Shown: piece by piece, positions 24,780 through 34,478 of the stretch
How positions within the stretch are numbered: position 1 is the first letter of the stretch
Layout: each line of letters begins with the position of its first letter
Assembly (NCBI GenBank): GCA_003993805.1
Contig: RSEF01000003.1
Span: 60,545,759 to 60,609,758 of the forward strand
From: Himantopus leucocephalus
Lineage: Eukaryota > Chordata > Aves > Charadriiformes > Recurvirostridae
Direction of reading: 5' to 3'
Length of the DNA stretch: 64,000 bases
The notes under the pieces: generated by a model
What the model was told of the DNA's origin: nothing
Databases searched by the model: none
What the model saw: only the letters and a program-made list of their open reading frames with translations
Program-made: the position numbers and the translations under genes

Positions 24780-26237
24780 CCTTTAATAATGCAATGATTT
24801 TATAATATAAATATTAATAAGGAGCATCATCTCATTTTTATGTATTCTAAAGCTACAGCAGTTACACTAGTGACACCAAATCATCTTAAATATGTAACCG
24901 AAGAAATCACTGCTGAGAACCACAGATACTTCAAGCTGTCCTCAAAAGAGGACTCAGCCACTTCAGATTCTGTGTTCCTTTGTCTGTCCTCAGTCCCTCT
25001 GTCCATGACAGTATTTATAGTGTGCGGTCACATGCTGAGGAAACTTGGATGGTATAAAGGCACAAGAATAACTATAAATGAAAAATGAGCACCCCGGAGT
25101 AGCAACAATAAGAAAACCAGAAGGCTTTTGGAAAGCAGTGCATTTTATTCCCACATCTCATTCTGCAGTCTTCCGCTGATGCTATTAAAATGCCTCAGCA
25201 CGAGGCAATATTTTTATTTTATTGTGCGACAGTGTCTTTTACTGAAAAAGTGAATTGTGTTTGCCAAATTCCCATTTTAATTTAGGGAATTTACAGGTAT
25301 AAACAGAACACAATATAATCACATTTCAACTATACATGCAAATATACAACATTGTAACAGCAGCTTTTTTAACAGTCAAAACTGTTTGAATTTCCGCAAG
25401 CTTCTATTAATACTTCAACAACAGCAAGCGGCAAAACATTGAACTCCCCCAGGAAAAAGTCCTGCAACGAGAGTCCAGGGGGAGAGCTTTCTACAGCACG
25501 TGCCAAACACGGAGTGTACGCTACAGGATCTAAGACTGGCATCCAGGTGGTAAAAAGATCCACATTCCCTGTGGACAGAAAACACTGAGCACAGTGAGGA
25601 CAGATCAGAAATGTGGGTTTCTCTTCAGCCATCTGTACAATTACAACGCAGTTCAATACCGTAACGAGTTTAGTAATACAGCAACTATAAGTCATAGGCA
25701 CGAACTTCTTTAGTCTAGGATGCATTTGAAAAACTAATGAAAATCCTATTATATTAGACTATAAATAATAAATAGTGGGTTTTTTGCAAAAGATGGTGTA
25801 TGGAGCTTGAGCAGAAAGTAAACGTTGTATTTCGGCATATAGCCAGAATCTCTCGATACTCACAAGCTACACATAATGTGTGATGTACAGATCTCCATGC
25901 CCCGTCCCCCAGCTCAGCAGCTACAGGCTTTTAGCCTGTATGTCTTTATAACCATCTGCTTCAAAATTCATGGGTGATGCCAGGTCAGCCAACTTCTGCA
26001 CTCACTCAAAAAACATACTGTGGCACCCGATGCCTCTGCCTGCATTTATCGACAAGAATCTAAAGCTCCCCCAGAGATCAGTTTTGCAAATATTCCCTGC
26101 TGGGTAAATTGCTCATTTTGGAATTCAGTGCTGAACGTGCTGTGAGGCTAATGCTGCCTGCTTGGCTTGAGAAGGCATTGGGCTAGGCACTGCTTGATTG
26201 GGGCTGTGGGAATAACTGATTTTCGGTTCAGTGGCTT

Positions 26238-26292
26238 AATTAATAATAATAATAATAATGACAACAACAACAATAATAATAACAACAACAAC
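26238..26292. repeat. Compound (AAT)n/(AAC)n microsatellite
   Basis: AAT units, then AAC, then AAT, then AAC units. The alternation suggests point mutation followed by expansion. Confidence 0.95.
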
Positions 26293-27098
26293 ATTCACAG
26301 CAACAAACTTGGTTCATTTTTTCAGGAGATGACAACAACTTGTTTCAGCCTGTGGTCAAGGCGGCCCAACGGTTGGGGCACCCTTTTGGGATGAGGAAGA
26401 CTCACAGTCAAATCTCTTCTTTGCCTGGTTCCGAGCGAAGGTTTGACCCAAGGACCCCTGCCTCCTGAAAGGGTGTCCCCAGGCTAAGAAGTATGCAAAC
26501 GCTTGTTTCCCCGGTCTTTTCCGTTAACCGTATGTGGTACAAAATATTAGCATATTCAGCAGAGGCCCCGCTGGAGCTCCCACAGGAGCACTGGAACGGC
26601 CAGGGCGGGGAGGCAGCTCTGCCCCTCGCAGCCCATGGGGACAGTCTGGGCACATGGGAGCAGCTTCCACCAAAGCCACAGACGTCTCGGTGCCGACCGC
26701 ACCGAGCATCCTGCCTCGCAAGCACTCAGCTGTGGGATCTGCTGGAGCACACTGCAGCTCCCTGCCTGCCTGCCTGCGCTTTCTTCCACTGCACACCCCA
26801 GCACAGGGACAGCGAGGGCTGATACGCACAAAGCCATGTCCCAACATGTGGCCAGGATACAGCAAAGCTGTCCTGCAAATGCACTCCTAGGAACCCCACA
26901 GAGATGGTGGCCCCAGTTTGGCTATCAGCCTGTACTTCTGAGAGAGGGAGATGGAGAGGACACCTAAGTTCCAGTCCAGGCTCTGATTCACTCAACTTTA
27001 GGGTACAAGGAGGAGATAGCACAAGGCACACACTGTCTCCCTAATTTTTTTATAGCCCTCCCAAATCAAATTAATACATACCAACATTTCCAAACTCT

Positions 27099-27104
27099 TT
27101 TATT
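27099..27104 (-). terminator. SLC35D3: Candidate polyadenylation signal for SLC35D3
   Basis: AATAAA reads on the minus strand about 820 bp past the SLC35D3 stop codon. It is the first canonical hexamer I noticed downstream of the gene, so 27105-27927 would be 3' UTR. Other AATAAA-like hexamers lie further down near 25.2 kb, so longer transcripts are possible. Confidence 0.4.
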
Positions 27105-27927
27105 TGGGTCAAGCTAATATTCCCAATGCTACATGTAGTTAAAGCTCATAGAAAAACATCCTTCTTTTGCTAACCAAAGCTTCTCAAAAGTTCAGATCTG
27201 GTTCTGCTCTCATGTACACCACCGCAAGACAAGAGTATTTCTACTGAAGATGCAAACCACCCAATGCAACCACCACCGAAGATGCAACCACCAGGTCAAA
27301 GGTCCAGCCTGGCCACAGAATCAGGGAGAGTTTCAATTCTTCAGTTAAGAGGGTGATTTTACACCAATATAATTGAAGTGGCACAACCTCTAGCTCTGTT
27401 GCAATTGTATTGACACAGAGGAGCACATAAAAGTACAGTTAATAGGAGCTTATATATTGTAGGAATATATTGATATAGAGTACCTATAATTGGACGGATA
27501 CAGATACGGAAGCACATCGACAGAGCCTCCGAATGGTGTTAAAATCACAAGGCTCCAGACACAAGCTAAGCTACAGGCCACCGCTGTGTCACTGGCACTG
27601 CCGACTAACTCAATGGTACTGATGTCCCCCATGGGGCAGGCTGCTGGGCAAGCGCCCCGTGACTTCCCGTTACCCAACTCTCTCTGTCTCCACAGCAGAG
27701 GACTCAGCACCTTTAGCTGTGGTGGGTCTAAACTGATGTACTGGAAGCAGTTGAAAGCAAGCCCAAAGCATGAGCAAACTCTGACCGGTTGCTTTTTGAC
27801 AATGAGGTAAAATCATCCTACATGATTTAGAGTTGTCAGCATTGATGTGGAAATGTATGCTCTGCCTTTCCCCCTGTACAGAGAACCAGGTGTCTGTCCT
27901 CAAGCTATAGTTTTTCAAACCTGCTTT

Positions 27928-28757
27928 TTAAGGGTTTGGTAGCTCTTCATTTTCTATCAAATAATCCTTCTTTATATAATTAGCACCCCTCACCAACCTC
28001 CATACTCCAAGATAGGCATCCTTCAGCGAGCTCCTGTTCACTTCTTGTGCATCGGTGGCTTTTCCCTGGACCGCCAGTCCCTTGGCAGGTTTCTCAGTGC
28101 CGTCCTTCTCTTCCCCTCTGCTCTGGCTGTCCCCCGTGGCTGATCCTTCCACTGCTGCTTCCTCAGCCCCTTTTTCCTGGGAAATGGCCTCCATCGCAAA
28201 CAGTGCTTGGTCCCCAGCCTGCCTTTTCCCCTCCTCTTCTCTAGCTTCTTTCTCCAGGTCCTCATAATTGCTCTGCCGTCTGGTCTCAATGTACTTGGCC
28301 ACGCAGTAAATGACAGACCCCAAGGTGTTGACCACAACACCGGCTATAAATAACTTTGTGGGCTCCACATCATTGAATGCCACCATGCCCACCGTGATGG
28401 TTGCTATGCTCTTCACCACCCCTACGAAGCTGGTGGTCACAGCCGAGTTAATGTAAGTGCAGTGAAGGGTGGTAAAGTTCATGGCACAGCTAATCAGGAC
28501 ACAAGCGATAAAGATGCATACCATGGCAGGGTCCTTCCACCCCGGGAAGGACCAGACGTTGATGGAATCCATGCTGGCAAAGGAGCAGATGATGAGAAAA
28601 GGGGTGGCTGAAACAGCGATGGCGTACTGAGCTGTCAGGGGTCCGTATTCACTATCTACACTGGTCTTCTGGATGAGCACCAGGTAGGCAGCGTGTATCA
28701 GCACGGCCAGCACGCCTGTCACATAGCCCATAGCATCCCCAGTCAGGTCACCAGCTC
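27928..28757 (-). CDS. SLC35D3: SLC35D3 coding exon 2 (residues 146-421 and stop)
   Basis: The acceptor is a pyrimidine-containing tract ending CCCGACAG just above 28757. The first bases GA complete the split Gly codon, restoring the family sequence ALAGAGDLTGD across the junction. The frame stays open upstream of the acceptor to an ATG at 28911, but that stretch has no family similarity and is intron. The stop is at 27928-27930. The exon carries the second half of the transporter fold (residues 146-300) and the cytosolic tail. Confidence 0.96.
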
Positions 28758-30460
28758 CTGTCGGGAGAGTCACAGAAGGAAACAAGCATGGTTTTTGCAT
28801 GTGAGACAAAAAGATAGCACTGTTTAGGGCTGGGGGGATATTTAGGAAACAAGCATCAGTGCCTTTTCTGTAACTCCCAGGATTTGTGGTGCTTGTCCCA
28901 AGGCTGGACACACTTACCTCCCAACAGATACATTTTTTTTTTTTGCATGCTGAAAAGCTATTGAATGTCTTTTACTCTCCCCCTAAATCCCGCAGCCAAA
29001 ATCAGATTGCGTTCTCCCTTTTGTGAAGACACTACAGGAGATTTGCAGCTGAAATTGCACATACACACAGCAACGCTGGGCATCCTCTCACCAGCGCGGG
29101 CACACGCCAGCTCCGGCTGGCCGGGCTGCCTGCCCTCCAGCCCCCCGGCCCTTCTTCTGCCATCCTGCTCCCCCCCAGCAAGGCCAAGGGGTGTGGGGCC
29201 CTCACCGCGAGAGCCTCCCCGCTGAGCCCCCAGTCAGGCTTCTTTGCAGGTTAAGCTACTCGCCGTGTGCGCGTGCTGTGTTCCCGGCGGGCAGCCCCCA
29301 ACCCAGGAGTGTTGCCGGGCCGCACAGAGCCAGCTTTGCCTCCCACCCCACCTCCACCGTGGCTGGAAACCAGCACAGGTAGTGCCCCTGGCCCCACGGG
29401 GTTGCAGCTGACTCCAAGGGTTGCGCCTACCCCTGCCAGATTGCACTTACCCCAGTAGGGCTGCAGTTGCCCCCATGGGCTTGCAGTTGCCCCCAGAAGA
29501 TTACACCTACCCCTGTAAGGTTGCACCCACCTCCCATAAGACCACACCTCCCTCTGTAGGGTTGTACCTTCCCTAATAGGGTTGCAATAAGGTTGCACCT
29601 ACTCCCATAAGGTTGCACTTGCTCCCTTAGGTTTGCACCGACCCCTACAGAGCCGCACCGGCCCCCCTAAGGACGGCCCCATCTCCCTGAGGTTGCACAG
29701 AGCCCTACCTGTCACAGCGGGGCTGCCTCCACCCCGCAAGGTCGCACCCGCCCCCGTAAGGTGTCGCCCGCCACTGCGGGGCTGCAGCTGCCCTCCCCCC
29801 CGGGCTTGCACCCCCGCCGTATCCTCGCCCCTTTGCCCCCGGCCCGCCGCTGCCCGCCCCGGCCCGGCCCGGCCCGCCCCGAAGCCCGGCGCGGCGGGAG
29901 CTGCCGGCGCAGAGGCGGCGCGGCCGTCGGGGCACCCCGCGGCGCGGCGCAGCCGCCCGTCCCGTCCCGTCCCGTCCCGTCCCGTCCCGTCCCGTCCCTC
30001 CGGTGCGGTCGCGGTCGCACTCACCGGCCAGCGCGGCGCCGCAGGTGGTGATGAGGACGGCGACGAGGACGCCGGGCGAGGGCATGCCGTCGCGGAGCAC
30101 CAGGGCGCCGGTGAGGAGGGTGACGAGGGGCAGGCAGCGCTTGAAGACGACGTACATGGGCAGGCTGAGGCCGCGCAGCGACCAGAGGGTGAGGGTGGAC
30201 TGCAGCGTGGCCAGGGCGGCCACGGCGGCGAAGGGGCGCGCCAGGCGGGGCCCGAAGGGCGGCAGCGCCGCCAGCCCCCGCCGCCGCAGCGCCTCCAGCC
30301 CCAGCGCCGCCGCCGCGCTGCTGAGGCACTGCAGCAGCGTCAGGAAGGCGAAGTGGTAGCGGGCCAGCAGGAACTTCAGCAGGATGTTCAGCGACCCCGA
30401 GCACAGCCCGTGGGCCACCGCCACCGCGACGCCCCGCGCCCGGCCCCGCCACCGGCCCAT
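27928..30460 (-). CDS. SLC35D3: SLC35D3, complete two-exon gene: join(30460..30025, 28757..27928), 421 aa
   Basis: The joined product is 421 residues; the human protein is about 416. SLC35D3 belongs to the nucleotide-sugar / triose-phosphate translocator family of ten-helix membrane proteins. In mammals it is needed for platelet dense-granule biogenesis and acts in endosomal and ER trafficking of dopamine D1 receptor; its substrate is not settled. Recognition rests on near-identical blocks: AHGxxSGSLNILLKF (residues 17-30), STLTLWSLRGLSLPMYVVFK (88-107), and in exon 2 AMNFTTLHCTYINSAVTTSF (237-256) and VVKSIATITVGMVAF (259-273). Hydrophobic helices fill residues about 10-300. A charged, Glu/Lys-rich tail (about 303-421) faces the cytosol in the family model. 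It diverges in the middle but keeps the SLKDAYLxVWRLVRG motif and the terminal DYLIENEELPNP. The start was chosen because it gives an N-terminus of the same length as the mammalian one. Splice sites are GT/AG and the frame closes exactly (436 + 830 nt). Confidence 0.96.
29395..29820. repeat. Degenerate minisatellite, about 20-bp unit, in the SLC35D3 intron
   Basis: About 20 imperfect tandem units with a rough consensus GGTTGCACCTACCCCTGTAA on the plus strand. Well-preserved units include GATTACACCTACCCCTGTAA (29499-29518), GGTTGCACCTACTCCCATAA (29592-29611) and GGTCGCACCCGCCCCCGTAA (29741-29760). Toward the exon-1 side the units become GC-rich and merge into the CpG island. On the gene's sense strand many units carry a GGGTAGGTG core that resembles a 5' splice site. 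Confidence 0.8.
29956..29995. repeat. (CCCGT)8 pentanucleotide repeat next to the SLC35D3 splice donor
   Basis: Eight exact copies, beginning 29 bp into the intron from the exon 1 donor. On the sense strand it reads (ACGGG)8, eight G-triplets separated by two bases, an ideal G-quadruplex pattern. Confidence 0.97.
30025..30460 (-). CDS. SLC35D3: SLC35D3 coding exon 1 (residues 1-145 plus one base)
   Basis: The ATG is the complement of cat at 30458-30460. The exon ends CTGGCCG before the donor GTGAGTGCG (intron starts at 30024). It codes for the first transmembrane segments and the conserved RGLSLPMYVVFKRCLPLVT block. The whole exon sits in very GC-rich DNA, so other frames are open on both strands by composition alone; those are shadows. 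The N-terminal residues 1-16 are Arg/Gly-rich and less conserved than the rest. Confidence 0.95.
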
Positions 30461-30535
30461 CCTCCCCGAGCACGGCCCCGCCGCCGGGGCCCGCGGCACT
30501 GCCGCCCGGCCACCCGCCGCGCCGGCGGCGGGGGG

Positions 30536-30556
30536 GGGACGGACGGACGGACGGGG
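30536..30556. repeat. Short (GGAC)n run in the SLC35D3 5' flank
   Basis: GGGACGGACGGACGGACGGG, about four GGAC units, preceded by a G tract, some 80 bp upstream of the start codon. Confidence 0.8.
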
Positions 30557-30614
30557 ACAGGCGGAGGCGGGGGGCGGGCGGAGGTAGGATGCGCTCCCGG
30601 CAGGGCGGCCGCCG

Positions 30615-30830
30615 CCCCCCCGACGTGTCCCCCTCCTCCCCGCGCCGCCCCCGACGTGTCCCCCTCCTCCCCGCGCCCCCGCCCCTCCTGTCCCCTCCCC
30701 GCCGCCGCCCCCGCTGTGTCCCCCCGCAATCTCCAATGTGTCTCCGCCGCCGCCTTCGGTGTCCCCCCCCATCCCGCCGCTCCCGGTGTCCCCCCCAGCC
30801 TCGCCCCGCGGTGTCCCCCGGAGCACGCCC
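30615..30830. repeat. GC-rich imperfect tandem repeat upstream of the SLC35D3 start codon
   Basis: The core GTGTC recurs at 30625, 30656, 30716, 30738, 30759, 30786 and 30811, about every 21-31 bp, with a variant TGTCCCC near 30690. The first two units (about 31 bp) are nearly identical, with CGACGTGTCCCCCTCCTCCC in both. It lies in the presumed promoter or 5' UTR. Confidence 0.75.
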
Positions 30831-31050
30831 CGGCTCAGCGGGGGTGGGACCCCCCCCTCCCCGCCGCCCGCAAGCCCTCCCAAACGCGACCGAAGACCGC
30901 GGTGGGGGCGGGAGGGGGGGGCGGCGGCAGCAGCGCGGTGCTTTCAGGCGATATCCCCCCGATAAACACGGGGCGCCCGCAGCATCGCGGCGGAGCGCGA
31001 CCGGCCCCACACTAACGTGGGGGACCCGTAGGAAACCCCACGTCTGCCGG

Positions 31051-33956
31051 AGCGGAGAGGTCAGTGCCACTCACCCCACCCCCTCCTTCCCCCACGCGTG
31101 CACAGGCAGAGCAGTACCACTTTTCTCTCCCCAAAAGCGTACGGTCTCCCAGGAAAATGCATCCATGGAGCGCACCGGCAGCATCCCGCCCGCAGCCCCC
31201 TGCTTCCCCGCATTGGGGTCCCGGCCTCCCCGCAGCCGCCCTCCGGCTCGCCAAAGGGAGACCCACGTCTCCCGGCCAAGAGACGGGAACGGCTGCTGAG
31301 AAAGTAGGGAGAACCTGTTTGTAGCAGGAGGACTTTCCTTGAAAAGTCATTAAAAATTGGTAACCGCACAGACTCTTCCAAAGCGATGTTTTAAAGCCTG
31401 GTAAAGTTTCGATAAGCTCATCCCTTCTCTCGACTTGCCAGGTGAAGGTTTCAACAGGAGACTGCAATAGGTCACCTCGACTCTACGGAAAAGCAAAAGC
31501 AGTTCTCTCAGACTGCCAGTCCTCTCTGTCCTGCAGTGCCAGGCAACGTAAGGGAATGAAAAACTGTACTTTTATTCGGAGCTGCCTTATAATCTTGAGC
31601 CTTCTTTTAACATCATACATGTTAGGTCTCTCTCATTAGCAGACTTTCACCCATCAATATGAGATTAGCAAAGTTATTCTTTATTTTAAACAAAACCAGG
31701 CTCCCGCCTCTCCACAGGAACAGTATCAGGGAGAACCAGCCTGGGGGAAAATGGCACTCTTGACACCCAAAGCTCGTTTTTGGAAGACTTACTATAAAAA
31801 CAGTGGACCGGATCCTGACAAAGATTGCCAGTTCTGGTGGGCTTGTGGGGAATTCAGCACAAGCACCGCGCGCCTTTCAGCAGTATCAAAAAGCACAACT
31901 ATTTTCTGTGAGATTTCAGCCTTATTTCCATTCATAGACCTCAGTGGACAAATCCAGCTCCCGAAGCCAGCTATACTTCTTCCCAGTCATTACACTGGAA
32001 ACTCTTCCACAGCTCCGTGTTCAGGTGAGATGTGTATCAATCGCAGGAAAGGGGGTGCTGATGCCAACAGCTCTCAATAAGAGCAGGGCAGGCGTCAGGA
32101 CGAAGTGTGCACGAAATGACCATGCTGGTATGGAGGAGTGGCGGGAAAAACACACCAGACCTGCAGCGCTGGGCTCTTCATCTGAACCATGAGAAGCTGC
32201 GTACGCCCAGGATTGTTGCTGGGTGCTGTAAGGGGCTCCCGGTGGTCACGAGGATCAGTGGCACCAAAGAGGCTGTGTTGTAAACGTCCTGGGTTAGAAC
32301 TAGCAGCGGAGCTGGTAGAGGCAGGGAAAGGAGGCAGGGCAAGGTTTATAACATGAGTAACAGAGGTACACATTAAGGTACGAGTGTTTGAAGATGAAAA
32401 TTGGTAAATGAGGGAAAGGAAACCATGTTGTGTAGCATTGAAATTAACGGAGGTAAACCACAAGAGAAATAATATTCTCTAAGCAAAAACTAATGGAACT
32501 TCTTCTTTTCAGCCTTTGGGGTACGCATGCGGATGGAGACAGATGCGATGTTTGGGAACGTAACCTGCAGTCTGCTTCCAGAAGCCGGGAGCTGAGTGCA
32601 AGTCCACCTTGCACTTCAACGCCATCAGCCGTGCCAGCAGCCGCTGTTGGCTCTGGCTGTGACTGACGCAGACATAGCAGTGCTTCCTTCTCCTTTTTCA
32701 CGTGTTCCTGGATAAATACTATTTCTCACCAGAAGCTGTCTCCAGCTTGCCTGCCTTTTATTTTTCAGTCTTCAATTTATTCATTTTTTATCAAGCTGCT
32801 GTTCTCACTCCCTCTTTTTTGCCTGCCATTTTCTCACCTTCCTTCCTTCCTTTTCCCATCCCCATTACAGACCCTGACATTCATGCAAGAAAGAGACTGA
32901 CTTTGTGAGGACCACTATAATACACACCTGACTCAAAACTGCAGCCTCTCTTTTCCTCCTTCACCTCTGCTCTTCTTCATCTTTACAGAATCTATGGGAG
33001 GATTCTCCTGATATCTATCATTTTAAATTGCCTTTTCCCCTTTTAAGTGTTCCCTAATTATTTTCCATGAGTTTATTTTCCATTTTGTTCTCTGTTTTTT
33101 ACCAAGGCAGTGGCATTTTCATCATCTTTTTATATGCAAATCTTTAGTTTTAATAATATTTGAGTACTCTATTGATTAAAAACTCCAGTGATTGAAATAT
33201 TAAAACACTGAAAAAACCCCAGCCCAGGACTGTATGTGTGTATGCCTCCTTTAAAAGGTGAGAGTAATACCTATCTGAATTTCTCAGGTTACCTCAGTCA
33301 CAAAAGCCATGGATGCAATCGGGATACTTGGAAGTTTAATCTGTGCTAACTCAGGGTGGGAGGAAAGCATGCACCAAACCCCAGAAGTCTTCAGGCAAAA
33401 TGACATGTCAGTTGTGGTCACCTCCCTGGAGTCATGGGGCGCTCCACCTCGGGGACCTTCACCCACTTCAGCGGCTGCACTGCAGCACAAAATGTAAACT
33501 CACAGTTAAGTGGCCTGAAATATTAAGGTGGATAAAGGTTGAAACTGTCATTTAAACTTACTGGAGACCAAGTCTGGCTTCAAAACCCGCTGAAGAACTG
33601 TGCGGATGCATTTACACCAGCCTCCATTTGGACTCATCCCAAGCCCACACAGCACAACTTGAAGGAACGTGTGGATCACTGTGACAGTGTTTACACATGG
33701 GAGGAAAAGAAGGCCTTCTGCCAAAGAAGTGCAGATGAAAAAAAGATCTAATCGTGCTTTCTGGAAATACGGTAGTAATTGGGACTCCACTTAAGCGTAC
33801 CCTCTGGGAGAAACAATTTTGTCCCCTCACCAGTGAAATCATCACTAAAGAAAAGAATCTCTGACATTGCAGAGGATCAGGCTGCAAGTCTGCACTGGGG
33901 GCTAAATACTCTCCCGACTGAAACAGAAAAACAAGCATATCAGAAGGATAAAAATT
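31051..33956. other. Intergenic between SLC35D3 and PEX7, left part
   Basis: GC falls off from the SLC35D3 island by about 31300. No gene or repeat family recognised after that. Distal SLC35D3 regulatory DNA could lie here but shows no clear motif cluster. Confidence 0.5.
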
Positions 33957-34478
33957 TGAATAGGATAGTTCAGTTGGAAGGGACCTACAACAACCATCTA
34001 GTCCAACTGCCTGACTGATTCAGGGCTGACCAAAAGTTAAAGGATGTTACTAAGGGCATTAAGGGCCTCTTAAGCACTGACAGGCTTGGGGCATCGACCA
34101 TCTCTCTAGGAAGCCTGTTCCAGTGTCTGACCACCCTCTCAGTAAATAAATGCTTCCGAATGTCCAGTCTAAACCTCCCCTGGTACAGCTTTGCACCATT
34201 CCCATGCGTCCTGTCACTAAATCCCAGGGAGAAGATCTCAACACCTCCTTCTCCACTTCCCCTCCTCAGGGAGCTGTAGAGAGCAATGAGGTTCCCCCTG
34301 AGCCTCCTTTTCTCCAAACTAGACAAGCCCCAAGCCCTTGGCTGCTCCTCACAGGACATGCCTTCCAGCCCTTCCACCAGCTTTGTTCCCCTCCTCTGGA
34401 CACATTCAAGGACCTTCACATCCTTCTTAAATGGCGGGGCCCAGAACTGCACACAGTACTCAAGATGAGGTCACACTA
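33957..34478 (-). mobile_element. CR1 LINE, 5'-truncated, with a long surviving open frame
   Basis: Plus-strand text reads as typical antisense CR1 (GTTGGAAGGGACC at about 33972, CATCTAGTCCAAC at about 33995). The minus strand at 34452-33985 is open for 155 codons and is clearly the C-terminus of the CR1 ORF2 protein, with [39 protein letters not shown] and [19 protein letters not shown]. It lacks endonuclease and catalytic reverse-transcriptase parts and is not a functional gene. The 3' microsatellite tail appears missing. Confidence 0.92.

Larger units (their letters stand above)
22975..27098. other. Intergenic region downstream of SLC35D3
   Basis: Moderately GC-rich patches at 23340-23600 and 26560-26830 keep several frames open on both strands, the longest being 167 codons at 23097-23600. 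None resembles a known protein. The part near 27 kb could belong to longer SLC35D3 3' UTRs. Confidence 0.5.
28758..30024 (-). other. SLC35D3: SLC35D3 intron 1 (1267 bp), repeat-rich
   Basis: GT-AG intron between the two coding exons. It contains a pentanucleotide repeat close to the donor (29956-29995) and a degenerate minisatellite of about 20 bp period (about 29395-29820). The remaining 28758-29390 shows no coding or repeat family that I recognise. Confidence 0.92.
29820..31050 (-). promoter_or_regulatory. SLC35D3: CpG island and presumed promoter of SLC35D3
   Basis: Base composition jumps to very high GC with dense CpG over exon 1 and roughly 600 bp upstream of the start codon. Several GGGCGG / GGGGCGGG Sp1-type boxes occur, for example around 30565-30585 and 30900-30925. 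I see no clear TATA box, as expected for a CpG-island promoter. The transcription start cannot be placed from sequence alone, so the 5' UTR boundary is unknown. Confidence 0.75.

Noticed and set aside
1..27000. Search for IL20RA exons on the plus strand
   Set aside because: Expected from mammalian gene order, but no class II cytokine-receptor sequence could be recognised. It probably lies further left.
28758..28911. N-terminal extension of the SLC35D3 exon 2 frame to an ATG at 28911
   Set aside because: It crosses a proper acceptor site at 28758-28760 and has no similarity to the transporter family. Joining to exon 1 restores the conserved ALAGAGDLTGD junction.
29633..31015. A 460-codon plus-strand open frame across the SLC35D3 exon 1 region
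   Set aside because: It is the antisense of SLC35D3 exon 1 and its CpG island. The product is Pro/Arg/Ala-rich low complexity, as GC-rich DNA gives in several frames, while the minus-strand frame has clear family identity.
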